A stretch of DNA of 56,085 bases, from NCBI RefSeq assembly GCF_002902305.1, contig NZ_PPPX01000016.1, forward strand, positions 105,731 to 161,815, written 5' to 3'. Below the pieces are notes generated by a model. That model saw only the letters and a list, made by a program, of their open reading frames with translations, was not told the DNA's origin and did not search any database. Below are positions 17,987 to 26,385 of the stretch, piece after piece. Position numbers and translations under genes: made by a program. The DNA is from Staphylococcus argensis (GTDB lineage Bacteria > Bacillota > Bacilli > Staphylococcales > Staphylococcaceae). The stretch's first letter is position 1. The number at the start of each line of letters is the position of its first letter.

Positions 17987-18253
17987 TTAATGCCCTGTCA
18001 TCCAAGGACGAGCATTTTTATTCGGTTTCTTCTGTTGTTTCGGCAAATCTTTGCCTTTTACAAGACGTGGTTCCTGTCCGCGTTCAATACGTTTCTTCAA
18101 TTTCGAATCCATGCGTCCTGTCTGCGGAGCGCTAAAGACACGCGTGGAACGTTGCCCGCACTTAGGACACTCTGCCTCGTCGTGATTCGCGTTCATCGAC
18201 TGTCTAATCGTGAACTCTGCACAGTCAGGACATTCGTAAGTATAGTTTGGCAT
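17987..18253 (-). CDS. fmdB: FmdB-family zinc-ribbon protein
   Basis: 88 residues. The N-terminal MPNYTYECPDC plus ECPKCG (Cys8, Cys11, Cys29, Cys32) is the FmdB/CxxC_CXXC_SSSS zinc ribbon. The C-terminus is a basic tail. The family is named after a putative regulator of formamidase in Methylophilus. Its ATG overlaps the fmdA stop by one base (TAATG), so the two are translationally coupled. A role in regulating or assembling formamidase is an inference from this coupling. Confidence 0.85.
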   Translation of the reverse strand: MPNYTYECPDCAEFTIRQSMNANHDEAECPKCGQRSTRVFSAPQTGRMDSKLKKRIERGQEPRLVKGKDLPKQQKKPNKNARPWMTGH

Positions 18254-19446
18254 TAGTCTTCAGGATCCAATTTAGGCATAATGTCGCCTTTGAAGATTTC
18301 GCGTGGTAAGGCAATCGTACAGCAAGAGTTTGGTACGTCGACAATTCCTGCAACAGTACCTTGAACGGGAGCTGAACCGAGTAACATGAAGGCTTGTTCA
18401 CCAGTGAAACCACGTGTCTTCAAGAACTCAATCGCGTTGAGACATGCATTACGATACGCTGTATTCGCGTTTAAGTATGTTTGTTCACCGCTAAATTCAT
18501 CTACTGAAATACCTTCGAAGACGATGTAGTCATTGTAGTTCGGTAGCAATGGACTTGGTTTGAATGCCGGATTCTTCTTGATTTGATATTTGTCCATACC
18601 GCCTTTAATCACATTCACGCGCAAGTCGACCCAACCTGGCATTTCGATTCCACCACAGAATGTGATTTCACCATCACCTTGTGAGAAGTGTAAGTCACCG
18701 ATTGACAGTTTCGCACCGTCAACATGAACTGGGAAATAGACACGTGAACCACGAGATAGGTTCTTGATATCATAGTTACCACCGTTTTCACGTGGAGGTA
18801 CTGTACGGGCACCTTCTTTGGCTACTTTGTCAAAGTCTTTACCTTTCAATGTTCCGGCAACGACTTGGTCCGTATCTGGTAAGTATGCGAATGGTGGTTC
18901 GCGATCAGGATCTTGTTCTACGAGTTTCTTCTCGCGACGGTTCCATTCATCTAACATTTCTTGAGAAGGCGCTACACCGATAAGTCCAGGATGGATGACC
19001 CCTGTAAATTCAACACCTGGTACGTGACGACTCGTCGCATAAACACCATTAAAGTCCCAAATGGATTTCTGCGCATCAGGGTAATGATCGACTAAGAAAC
19101 TGCCGCCATTCGTTTTATCAAAAATACCATTGAAGCCCCATTCATGTTCTGGAAAAGCCCCAATATCTAAAATATCTACGACAAGTAAGTCTCCCGGCTC
19201 AACGCCATTCACGTGGACAGGACCACTCAATACGTGGACGCGGTTTAAATTCGCATATTTAATATCACTTGGATCGTCGTTATTACCGACTTGGCCATCT
19301 GTCCAGTCTAAACATTCCATACGGAAAGATTCCCCTGGATCTACTGAGAATGCTGCTGGAATGTCTGGATGCCATCGGTTATGTCCTGGGTGATCTTGTT
19401 GATCCATCTTCTTATTTAGGTCTACGTGAAATAATTTCTTCGGCAT
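18253..19446 (-). CDS. fmdA: Formamidase (acetamidase/formamidase family)
   Basis: 397 residues from ATG 19446, which has GGGGGAATTATC directly upstream; a start nine codons earlier is possible but has a weaker RBS. It hydrolyses formamide to formate and ammonia in the cytoplasm, a nitrogen-scavenging reaction. Family blocks are visible: N-terminal HPDIPAAFSVDPGESFRMECLDW, GPVHVNGVEPGDLLVVDILDIG, GVIHPGLIGVAPS, LSIGDLHFSQGDGEITFCGGIEM and DVPNSCCTIALPREIF. It is followed by fmdB with a one-base overlap. The 690-base upstream region carries an array of TAGGCA motifs that may control it. No amide porin (fmdC) is present. Confidence 0.92.
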   Translation of the reverse strand: MPKKLFHVDLNKKMDQQDHPGHNRWHPDIPAAFSVDPGESFRMECLDWTDGQVGNNDDPSDIKYANLNRVHVLSGPVHVNGVEPGDLLVVDILDIGAFPEHEWGFNGIFDKTNGGSFLVDHYPDAQKSIWDFNGVYATSRHVPGVEFTGVIHPGLIGVAPSQEMLDEWNRREKKLVEQDPDREPPFAYLPDTDQVVAGTLKGKDFDKVAKEGARTVPPRENGGNYDIKNLSRGSRVYFPVHVDGAKLSIGDLHFSQGDGEITFCGGIEMPGWVDLRVNVIKGGMDKYQIKKNPAFKPSPLLPNYNDYIVFEGISVDEFSGEQTYLNANTAYRNACLNAIEFLKTRGFTGEQAFMLLGSAPVQGTVAGIVDVPNSCCTIALPREIFKGDIMPKLDPED

Positions 19447-19567
19447 GATAATTCCCCCATTTATCATTTTCACTTTTTGAGTAGGAAGGCAGTCTTAAAT
19501 GTGAGGTAATGTTTTTCAATTACTCATAAGTAGTTATTCGCATTTTATGATTTTTGAACCATCCTCG

Positions 19568-20008
19568 ACAGTTAGGCACCAGTTCCGTTGCACTCATCCT
19601 GTCACAATGTTTCATTATCTTATCCCTACATTACAGATAGGCATAGTATCTGAACATCTAGGCAAATTTTTAACAAAATTGTTGTTTCAAAATACGCTAT
19701 TGTTTCATATTTAACCTTTCTTAAGTGTAATCAATTCCATATTTTGTCTTTCATGTCATACTTCTTTGTATGCTTAAAATGAAATATTTTAATCACTGAG
19801 ATATTCCGATTTAACAGATAGGCATAGTTTTTAAACAGTTAGGAAGAATGCCTACCTATTTTGGTTTCATTTTCACTGATTACTTACTCTATTTTTATGA
19901 AATTGATAATCAATGTCAATAATTAAACTTCAAACTTCTCTGATAAATGAGTTAATTCGTAGAAAGTTCTTATTTCAATTATTTTATCTGACAAGACAGT
20001 TAGGCATA
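19568..20008 (+). promoter_or_regulatory. Array of ACAGwTAGGCA direct repeats
   Basis: Four copies fit ACAG(A/T)TAGGCA exactly, at 19568, 19633, 19814 and 19996. Weaker partners lie 21 bases after two of them (ACATCTAGGCA at 19654; ACAGTTAGGAA at 19835), and an inverted TGCCTA is at 19849. The two strong-weak pairs start 181 bases apart and the last copy follows after 182. A 21-base spacing is two helical turns, typical of regulators bound on one DNA face. The regulator is unknown; the motif does not look like GlnR/TnrA, CodY or cre sites. Confidence 0.6.
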
Positions 20009-20052
20009 AATACGTACACTTACGCACTCAAATCAGCTGAAAGTGAAACGAC

Positions 20053-20080
20053 TTGGCTCATCTCTTCCTAGACGTATGAT
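20053..20080 (+). promoter_or_regulatory. Probable sigma-A promoter of the 74-aa gene
   Basis: TTGGCT (20053-20058), 16-base spacer, TATGAT (20075-20080), 55 bases before the ATG. Confidence 0.5.
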
Positions 20081-20135
20081 TGATTTTACTCCAAACGGGA
20101 AATGAAATAATGAAACAGACAAGGAGTGATATTGA

Positions 20136-20360
20136 ATGAGTATGATCGATGAACGTATGGCGAAAGATATTGAAGATAAGCCGTCACGCGCAGAAGCTGA
20201 AGGCGATTGGAATTCTGAACAAGAAATGCAGCAGAATGCATTCGAACGCTTAGGCAAAGACTCAGTCATCATTGAAACACTCGTCATCATGAACGTCGTA
20301 TTTGCCGCAGCAACATTTGGCTTAATCGGCGCATTAATTTACGCGTTGAAGAAAGACTAA
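20136..20360 (+). CDS. Hypothetical 74-aa single-pass membrane protein
   Basis: 74 residues with AAGGAG 8-9 bases before the ATG. An acidic N-terminal half (DERMAKDIEDKPSRAEAEGDW, NSEQEMQQNAFERLG) is followed by one membrane segment at about 48-70 and a LysLysAsp end. Not recognised. It is divergent from fmdA across the TAGGCA array, so the two transcription units may share regulation; a link to formamide or ammonia handling is only a guess. Confidence 0.7.
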   Translation: MSMIDERMAKDIEDKPSRAEAEGDWNSEQEMQQNAFERLGKDSVIIETLVIMNVVFAAATFGLIGALIYALKKD

Positions 20361-20397
20361 GCGCAAGTCAGACACATAAGTAAAGTTGATCTATTTC

Positions 20398-20442
20398 AGG
20401 ATGGGACGAGAAATCGTAATGATTTCAGTTCCGTCCTTTTTT
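20398..20442 (+). terminator. Terminator of the 74-aa gene
   Basis: AGGA-GG-AC--GAAATC pairs with GATTTC-GT-CC-TCCT around GTAAT, followed by a T run. Confidence 0.8.
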
Positions 20443-20545
20443 AGTGCGTTAGCTTATTTTGTATTAGCAATAGTTTTTATTACATTTTAAAATTCTAAAA
20501 ATGATAAAATGTCTTTGCATAAATCTACAAAAGGAGGACAATCTC

Positions 20546-21751
20546 ATGAGTAACGTCTTGATGGTTAACGTCGGATCAGAAGGTCATATCAATCCGACGA
20601 TTTCAGTCGTACAGCGACTCGTTGAACAAGGCGAACACGTCGTTTACTACGCCTCAGACAATTTCGCAGACAAACTCAAACAAACTGGTGCGGAAATTCG
20701 ACCGATTTCGACAGAAGCGCTGATGACCCAATTTCGACATTATGGTAACGATAACCTCTTTAATGTCATTAACGGTCTACTACGGATGGGCAATGTGGTG
20801 ATTCCTGAAGTGCTAAATGGTATTAAAGGTGAGCACTACGACTATCTCATCTACGACTCAATGTTCAGCATGGGCTACTGCATTGCGCAACATCTCGACA
20901 TTCCGTCTATCTCACTCTACGCCTCTTTCGCTGAAAATAAGACGACTTTCGACCAGAAATTAGAGGGTATGGCGCATGTCCTAAGTGATGATGAAGTTGC
21001 GAAAGCTGATAACATCTTCGACGATCTGAAACAGCATATAGAAACGAAATACGATGTCGAGATCCCTTCCCGCTACGTGGTGATGCAGAATCCTGCTGAT
21101 CTCAATATCACTTTCGTTATGAAAGGTTTCCAGTCCAATAAGAACCTTATACCAGATGACCAATTTATTTACGCTGGACCTTCACTACGTCACGTCGAAC
21201 AAGACACTGAATTTCTTAATAATATTGATAATTCACGTCCACTTATTTACATTTCGCTTGGAACGGTATTTAACAGCAATCAACGTTTCTTTGAACAATG
21301 CGTTGAAGCTTTCAGCGATATCGATGCGACTGTGCTTATGTCGATCAGTAATCCAGATGTGCTGAATGCGCTGAATGACTTCCCTGACAACTTTATCGTG
21401 AAGTCGTATGTGCCACAGCTTGAAGTGTTGAAACGTGCAGATCTCTTTCTCACTCATGGTGGCATGAACAGTACCAACGAAGGGATTTATTATCATGTGC
21501 CGTTGATCGCGTTTCCTCAAGGCGCAGACCAACCGTTTGTGGCGAAGCGTATCGCAGAGCTGAATATTGGCACGCATATGGATACAGCCCACATTTCAGC
21601 CGAGGATATTAAAAGTGAAGCTTCACACATTCTCGACCATCTTGACGAGTATCAAGCAAATGTACGTAAAGTTGCCGAAGATCAACCATACGATGAGCCA
21701 GGTTATATCGTAGCTGCAGATAAAATAATGGCATTCGGGCGTAAATCATAG
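20546..21751 (+). CDS. UDP-glycosyltransferase, MGT/YjiC-like (GT1)
   Basis: 401 residues from ATG 20546, chosen because GGAGG lies 9 bases upstream; longer in-frame starts lack an RBS. GT-B fold of family GT1: N-terminal VLMVNVGSEGHINPTISVVQRL and C-terminal nucleotide-sugar motif THGGMNSTNEGIYYHVPLIAFPQGADQPFVAKRI. This is the macrolide/flavonoid glycosyltransferase group (OleD, YjiC). Such enzymes transfer a hexose to hydroxylated small molecules and can inactivate antibiotics or modify metabolites. The acceptor cannot be told from sequence. Monocistronic, closed by a strong terminator. Confidence 0.88.
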   Translation: MSNVLMVNVGSEGHINPTISVVQRLVEQGEHVVYYASDNFADKLKQTGAEIRPISTEALMTQFRHYGNDNLFNVINGLLRMGNVVIPEVLNGIKGEHYDYLIYDSMFSMGYCIAQHLDIPSISLYASFAENKTTFDQKLEGMAHVLSDDEVAKADNIFDDLKQHIETKYDVEIPSRYVVMQNPADLNITFVMKGFQSNKNLIPDDQFIYAGPSLRHVEQDTEFLNNIDNSRPLIYISLGTVFNSNQRFFEQCVEAFSDIDATVLMSISNPDVLNALNDFPDNFIVKSYVPQLEVLKRADLFLTHGGMNSTNEGIYYHVPLIAFPQGADQPFVAKRIAELNIGTHMDTAHISAEDIKSEASHILDHLDEYQANVRKVAEDQPYDEPGYIVAADKIMAFGRKS

Positions 21752-21773
21752 AAATTTATACCGGTTGTAACTG

Positions 21774-21814
21774 AAATGAAGACGACTAGCGTTCGTATGC
21801 GTCGTCTTCATTTT
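21774..21814. terminator. Bidirectional terminator
   Basis: ATGAAGACGAC (21776-21786) pairs perfectly with GTCGTCTTCAT (21801-21811), followed by TTTT. Confidence 0.85.
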
Positions 21815-21863
21815 AGTTTTGCATTCCATAATAGTTAGAAACGTTGATATACTAATACCGTGA

Positions 21864-22223
21864 TTAGTGGTCCAACTCCACACTTTTAATCTTCGGAATT
21901 TCAGGAAGAAAGCCATACTGGATCTCCATTTCTAATTCAGCCGGTTGACCGTTCACTTCTACACGATAATATCCTACATGCCCACTTCCTTGGTTATCGG
22001 CCTGTCTTTCAATAGAAATATGCTTCTGAGTCTTTAAAAAGTGATATGTACTATTATCATTAGCTACTTTTCTCAACTTTGCATTATTCTAATCTTTTAC
22101 ATACTGGTTCAATTGCTTTTCACCCGAGTGACATGCCCAGACATCAAATAAGAAAAAGTTCGCAATAATATACGCTACCGCTAAAATAACGAGAATTCCT
22201 ATAACATAAAATATTTTCTTCAC
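21864..22223 (-). pseudogene. Small membrane-anchored protein gene interrupted by a TAG stop
   Basis: From GTG 22223 (AAAGGA upstream) the minus strand encodes VKKIFYVIGILVILAVAYII and further hydrophobic residues, then WACHSGEKQLNQYVKD, where a TAG (22089-22091) ends codon 44. The same frame continues as NNAKLRKVANDNSTYHFLKTQKH... for 75 codons to SVELDH and TAA. The downstream part taken alone would be a TTG-started 70-aa protein without an RBS, so the better reading is one 119-residue protein with an N-terminal membrane anchor, broken by a single nonsense codon. Function of the intact form is unknown. Confidence 0.75.
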
Positions 22224-22391
22224 ATAAATTATCCTTTTATCAAAAATTTATAATCAACGATAACATAATGATATATATTTATCTACATTACCTCCTTTCT
22301 ATTACACTCTTTCATCCCGTTTCATTATTCACTTCACTCGTGACCCTCTCCGCCTTTTACCACCAGCATCACTCAATCCCCTTTTACCATC

Positions 22392-22434
22392 AAAAAACGC
22401 TCATAGAAGCTAAACTACAACTTCTATGAGCGTT
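22392..22434 (-). terminator. Terminator of mgtC
   Basis: Minus strand: AACGCTCATAGAAG pairs with CTTCTATGAGCGTT, followed by TTTT; 5 bases after the mgtC stop. Confidence 0.9.
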
Positions 22435-22439
22435 CTATA

Positions 22440-23108
22440 TTAACCTACAGCTTTAATATCATCTAAATTAACTAAGTTCTCAATCATCGCATTGTTGTCG
22501 TAACCTTTCGCTGCCACTTTACCTGTCACATTCAGATAAATCATATCTCGATCTATCTTAAAGATATAGAAAGAAATACGTTCGATACCGTGTGACTCCA
22601 ACAATTCTACAATCTCGCGTTTCAACTGAGGTGTATAAGAGGCTTCAATCGTAAATTTAATCGTCTCTTTACGAATGATAATCTCATGAAGGAAACGCGC
22701 ACGCATAAAGTATTGGATAATCACAATCAGAATCGTCGTAACGATCCCAATAAAGTACATGCCAGCACCGAGCGCCATACCAATACCTGACATGATCCAT
22801 AATCCTGCTGCTGTCGTTAACCCGTTGATGTTTGAGTTACGAATCAGAATCGTGCCGGCACCGATAAAGCTGATACCGCTGACAACTTGAGCAGCAACAC
22901 GTGATGGGTCTAGCGCAATGTTCGTCTGACCTAACAAATCATCGAAACTATACTTCGAAATGATGATAAAGAGTGCTGAAGCTGCACTGACGAGAATATG
23001 CGTACGTACACCCGCAGCTTTCATCCGCTGTGCACGTTCGTAACCCATCACCGAACCACAAACTGCTGCGACGAAGATTCTTAGAAAGAGGTCTAATTGA
23101 AATAACAT
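22440..23108 (-). CDS. mgtC: MgtC/SapB family membrane protein
   Basis: 222 residues. Four to five membrane helices in the first 145 residues carry the family signatures GYERAQRMKAAGVRTHILVSAASALF and GISFIGAGTILIRNSNINGLTTAAGLW. The last 75 residues form an ACT-like cytoplasmic domain. The family is linked to survival at low magnesium and membrane potential/ATP-synthase control rather than Mg transport itself. RBS AAGGGAT before the ATG. No Mg-transport P-type ATPase is adjacent. Confidence 0.88.
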   Translation of the reverse strand: MLFQLDLFLRIFVAAVCGSVMGYERAQRMKAAGVRTHILVSAASALFIIISKYSFDDLLGQTNIALDPSRVAAQVVSGISFIGAGTILIRNSNINGLTTAAGLWIMSGIGMALGAGMYFIGIVTTILIVIIQYFMRARFLHEIIIRKETIKFTIEASYTPQLKREIVELLESHGIERISFYIFKIDRDMIYLNVTGKVAAKGYDNNAMIENLVNLDDIKAVG

Positions 23109-23174
23109 ATTATCCCTTCTTTCACGCCATGCATGATTTCAACTTCCTCTTAATTATTCTACTATAATTTCAAT

Positions 23175-24782
23175 TTAAGCAGAATCAGATTGGCCTTTCA
23201 ATGCAGTCTCTGTGAGTTTCAATTTATAGTCATGAATCGTTTGAAGTGAACCGTCTTTACGTTTCAAGATGATGTGATCGCGTGTAATCTGTGTAGGACT
23301 TGAAACGCCTACTGCGGCTGCAATTGTAAACAGACCTTCATGTAAGCTCGTAATATAGTTCGTCACACGATATTTCTTCTCATCAATAATCAACGCGCGT
23401 TCACGTTTAGGATCTGTTGTCGCAACCCCAACTGGACACGTATTCATGTGACATTGTTGACTCATGATACAACCTACGCTGATCATCATACCACGCGCAA
23501 CGTTGATTAAATCTGCACCTAGACCGAGCGCGATCGCAATCTTGTCTGGCGTTACGAGTTTACCTGACGCGAAGATCTTCACCTTGTCGCGCACACCGTA
23601 TTTTTCCAACATGCCTGAAACGATTGGAAGTGCTGTGAAGAGTGGAAGTCCGACACCGTCTTGTAACTCTTGGAATGTCGCACCTGTACCACCTTCACCG
23701 CCATCGACAGTGATAAAGCTTGGGTACGTATCCGTTTCAACCATCGTCTTAACGAGGTCTTCGATTTCATGTACGCGGCTAACCACAATCTTGAAACCAA
23801 CTGGCTTCTGACCATGCGTTTCGAGTTTCTTCACCCAACTCAATAGCTCTTTATTGTTGTTAATATGTGCGAAACGGTTTGGAGAGTTAATCGTCTTCCA
23901 AGGTTCCACATTACGAATTTCCGCAATTTCTTCTGTTACCTTGTTACCTTCCATGTGACCGCCACGTGTCTTCGCACCTTGAGCAAGTTTCACTTCAAAG
24001 GCACGAACCTTTTCACGACGCGCTTGTTTCAAGAACATATCTAAATCGAAGTCGCCTTCTTTATTGCGGACACCGAACATACCTGGTCCGATTTGGAAGA
24101 TAATATCCGCGCCACCTTCGAGATGATATTTAGATAGACCACCTTCACCTGTATTCATCCAAGTTCCAGCTTGTCCTAGTCCCATGGAAAGTGCTGTGAT
24201 CGCACGTCCACCAAGGGCACCGTAACTCATACCTGACTGACCCACGAGCCTTTTAATCGTAAAAGGATGTTGAAGATGACTACCTAAGACAATCGCATCA
24301 TCGTCCGCGAGATAGAACGGATCAATTTCAGTCTTATGAATCTTCTCATCACGGTTGAAGAGACGTTCGTTCTTGATCTTGTAGATAAAAGTCGAAATCA
24401 TATGTGACTGATCGACGTTAAGCTCAGATTCTTGTTTCGGATACATGGCGTTCTGAATAAAGAACCCATCTTCATATGGATACAATGTACCGTAACTGGA
24501 CATACGTGAATTATATTTCCCTGCGATAACGATATTCTTATAATCGCTACGTGAGAAAGGCTTCCCTTGCGTATCTTCAGAGAACAAGTATTGACGCATC
24601 TCTGGACCAATCTTCTCTAAGAAATAACGTACACGCGCAAGTAATGGATAGTTTCTTAACACACTGTGATGCTTCTGCGTCTTATCTTTGAAATAGAAAG
24701 CAATGGCAGTAATAATGCCGAAAAGTAGAACTCCTACAACTAATACGTTGATGATTAGTTGTAGTATCGTAAGAAATGTCAT
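23175..24782 (-). CDS. Membrane-anchored GltB2-domain protein (FMN-binding glutamate synthase-like)
   Basis: 535 residues from ATG 24782 with GGGGGATAAAG upstream; a longer frame of 575 codons lacks an RBS. Residues 8-30 are a membrane segment. The rest is a glutamate-synthase large-subunit FMN domain: GQSGMSYGALGGRAITALSMG, GDFDLDMFLKQ, KLAQGAKTRGGHMEGNKVTEEIAEIR, VDGGEGGTGATF, then the Fe-S cysteines in CIMSQQCHMNTCPVGVAT. It lacks the glutaminase domain of true GOGAT, so it is one of the archaeal-type/stand-alone GltB2 proteins whose substrate is uncertain. A cre-like site lies about 80-95 bases upstream. Confidence 0.85.
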   Translation of the reverse strand: MTFLTILQLIINVLVVGVLLFGIITAIAFYFKDKTQKHHSVLRNYPLLARVRYFLEKIGPEMRQYLFSEDTQGKPFSRSDYKNIVIAGKYNSRMSSYGTLYPYEDGFFIQNAMYPKQESELNVDQSHMISTFIYKIKNERLFNRDEKIHKTEIDPFYLADDDAIVLGSHLQHPFTIKRLVGQSGMSYGALGGRAITALSMGLGQAGTWMNTGEGGLSKYHLEGGADIIFQIGPGMFGVRNKEGDFDLDMFLKQARREKVRAFEVKLAQGAKTRGGHMEGNKVTEEIAEIRNVEPWKTINSPNRFAHINNNKELLSWVKKLETHGQKPVGFKIVVSRVHEIEDLVKTMVETDTYPSFITVDGGEGGTGATFQELQDGVGLPLFTALPIVSGMLEKYGVRDKVKIFASGKLVTPDKIAIALGLGADLINVARGMMISVGCIMSQQCHMNTCPVGVATTDPKRERALIIDEKKYRVTNYITSLHEGLFTIAAAVGVSSPTQITRDHIILKRKDGSLQTIHDYKLKLTETALKGQSDSA

Positions 24783-24861
24783 GACTTTATCCCCCAATAT
24801 GTGAGTTTCATCGATTATACTGAGACACCGTGTAAGCTCCCCCGTGCTCATCCAGAGATAT

Positions 24862-24875
24862 TGTAAGCGCTTTAT
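24862..24875. promoter_or_regulatory. cre-like site upstream of the GltB2-like gene
   Basis: TGTAAGCGCTTTAT fits the CcpA consensus TGWAANCGNTNWCA at all but the last core positions. It suggests catabolite control of the GltB2-like gene. Confidence 0.5.
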
Positions 24876-25140
24876 CAAGTGATATAACAAAAAAGCAATC
24901 ATCGCCCTCTGACTGCTTTAAATGTTGTGTACCCTAGACAGTTCGTGTAGTCAAAAAGTAACTTACAATATTTGGTTATCAATCGTTATGTTATCGTTTT
25001 AAATTAAAACGAACTCAAAAAATTAAACCTATTCAGCATTGTATTATTCTACATTTTCATTTGTTTTTCAAGGCGTAACAACGGGATTTTGTAAAAAGTG
25101 AAAAATCAAAAATAGTACGAAAAATTTGCGGGGTTGAACT

Positions 25141-25178
25141 AAAATAAGCCTCCACACTCATTAAGAATATGTGGAGAC
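25141..25178 (-). terminator. Terminator of the YfcC-deacylase-RpiR-M20 operon
   Basis: Minus strand: CTCCACA (25170-25176) pairs with TGTGGAG (25150-25156), followed by an AU-rich tail. Confidence 0.65.
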
Positions 25179-25245
25179 TTTAAGTTGAATTTATTTATTA
25201 TGAAAAAGAAATAATAGCTATTATTAATAACAACTTTTACAACAG

Positions 25246-26376
25246 TTATAGCTTCTCAATTAACGTCGCTAATAAAGCAGTTCTATCTGAGACATAATTG
25301 ACATTTATATGTTCATTACGGGCATGAGGGCCCCCGCCCACACCACCTAGGCCATCTAATGTAGGTGTGCCTTGGGCTGCAATAAAACTACCATCACTAC
25401 CACCACCTACAGCTACTTCTTCAAGTTCAAAGCCTAATTCATTAGCATAACTCCGCGCCTTATTAAAAAGTATTACTGTTTGTTTAGTTCTTTCCATAAC
25501 AGGTCGAACTTCTCCGCCTTCGATTTCTATTTTTATTTTTTCATTACTTGATGATAAATTCTTTATTTTTTCATCAATTTGTTGACCTATTTCATTCTCG
25601 ACGACTCTTACATCTACTTTAATTTCAGCGAAATCCGGTCGTACATTAATACCTGTTCCGCCACTAATTAGGCCAACATTCACTGTAGTCCCTTCTTCAT
25701 AATCAGTTAAACCTTCTAATTTCTGAGTAAATATTGCTGCTTCAAGAATTGCACTTTCACCCTTCTCATGGTCATTTCCTGCATGCGAATTTTTACCATG
25801 AAATTGGATTTTATAACGATAGATACCTTTTCTAAATGTCTTGAGCGCGCCTTGTTCTCCGGTAGCAGCTTCCGCCACTAAACCATATTTGCTTTGACGA
25901 GCAGCTTCTTCGATATACGGTCGGGATGTGGGAGAAGCGATACCTTCGTGGTCTCCATTGAACAAGACTTTCACTCGTTTATTCAATGCTTTATTATTCT
26001 CCTTTAAAGCACGTAAACTCCAGAGAATTTGAACTACACCTGTCTTCATATCAATAACTCCCGGCCCATATATTATGTTATCTTCTTCAATTAGCTCCAA
26101 ATCTCCTTTATCCCAAACTGTATCAAAATGTCCACTAAGTAAAATTTGTTCTTTACCTTCCCCTATTTCAAAGGTAATATGATTCCCTGTTTCATTTTGT
26201 TTAATAACATTCGGCGTAATTCCCAAGTATCTTTTAATAGCATTTTGAATCCAGTCTCCAGCTTGATCAACTGCATTTTTGTCCGAGGTAGGTGATTCAA
26301 GTTGAACTAACTGTTTGATATCACTAATAATTTCATCCTTGTGCATCTCTATATAATGTTGGATGTCAGACATCAT
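25246..26376 (-). CDS. M20 metallopeptidase, CPG2/glutamate carboxypeptidase-like
   Basis: 376 residues. Metal-binding motifs are visible: LSGHFDTV, GPGVIDMKTG, NGDHEGIAS, with VAEAATGE and a C-terminal GGPHARNEH. The dimerisation domain (RYKIQFHGKNSHAGND) is typical of M20 enzymes. The pattern matches the carboxypeptidase G2 branch, which removes C-terminal glutamate from folates or N-acyl dipeptides. Last gene of the operon, 9 bases after rpiR; GGAGG precedes two possible adjacent ATGs. Together with the upstream deacylase and transporter it points to degradation of an imported acylated amino acid or dipeptide. Confidence 0.83.
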   Translation of the reverse strand: MMSDIQHYIEMHKDEIISDIKQLVQLESPTSDKNAVDQAGDWIQNAIKRYLGITPNVIKQNETGNHITFEIGEGKEQILLSGHFDTVWDKGDLELIEEDNIIYGPGVIDMKTGVVQILWSLRALKENNKALNKRVKVLFNGDHEGIASPTSRPYIEEAARQSKYGLVAEAATGEQGALKTFRKGIYRYKIQFHGKNSHAGNDHEKGESAILEAAIFTQKLEGLTDYEEGTTVNVGLISGGTGINVRPDFAEIKVDVRVVENEIGQQIDEKIKNLSSSNEKIKIEIEGGEVRPVMERTKQTVILFNKARSYANELGFELEEVAVGGGSDGSFIAAQGTPTLDGLGGVGGGPHARNEHINVNYVSDRTALLATLIEKL

Positions 26377-26385
26377 ATCTCCTCC

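Larger units (their letters stand above)
19447..20135. other. Divergent intergenic region with a repeated-motif array
   Basis: About 690 bases between fmdA (minus) and the 74-aa gene (plus). No reading frame. It contains the ACAG(A/T)TAGGCA array (19568-20008) and a likely promoter for the right-hand gene (20053-20080). The rest is AT-rich. Confidence 0.6.
24783..25245. other. Intergenic stretch between the M20 peptidase and the GltB2-like gene
   Basis: No gene. It contains the leader of the GltB2-like gene with a cre-like element (24862-24875), AT-rich sequence, and the terminator of the peptidase operon (25141-25178). Confidence 0.5.

Noticed and set aside
19633..19996. 181-bp tandem duplication as the cause of the TAGGCA motif spacing
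   Set aside because: Apart from the motifs, the two 181-base segments do not align by eye, so the motif array is reported but not a duplicated segment.
21864..22076. Independent 70-aa protein starting at TTG
   Set aside because: No RBS, and the upstream sequence in the same frame encodes a good membrane anchor interrupted only by one TAG.
24783..24902. Longer N-terminus of the GltB2-like protein
   Set aside because: No RBS for the upstream ATG and a good GGGGGAT before the ATG at 24782; the cre-like site would fall inside the extension.
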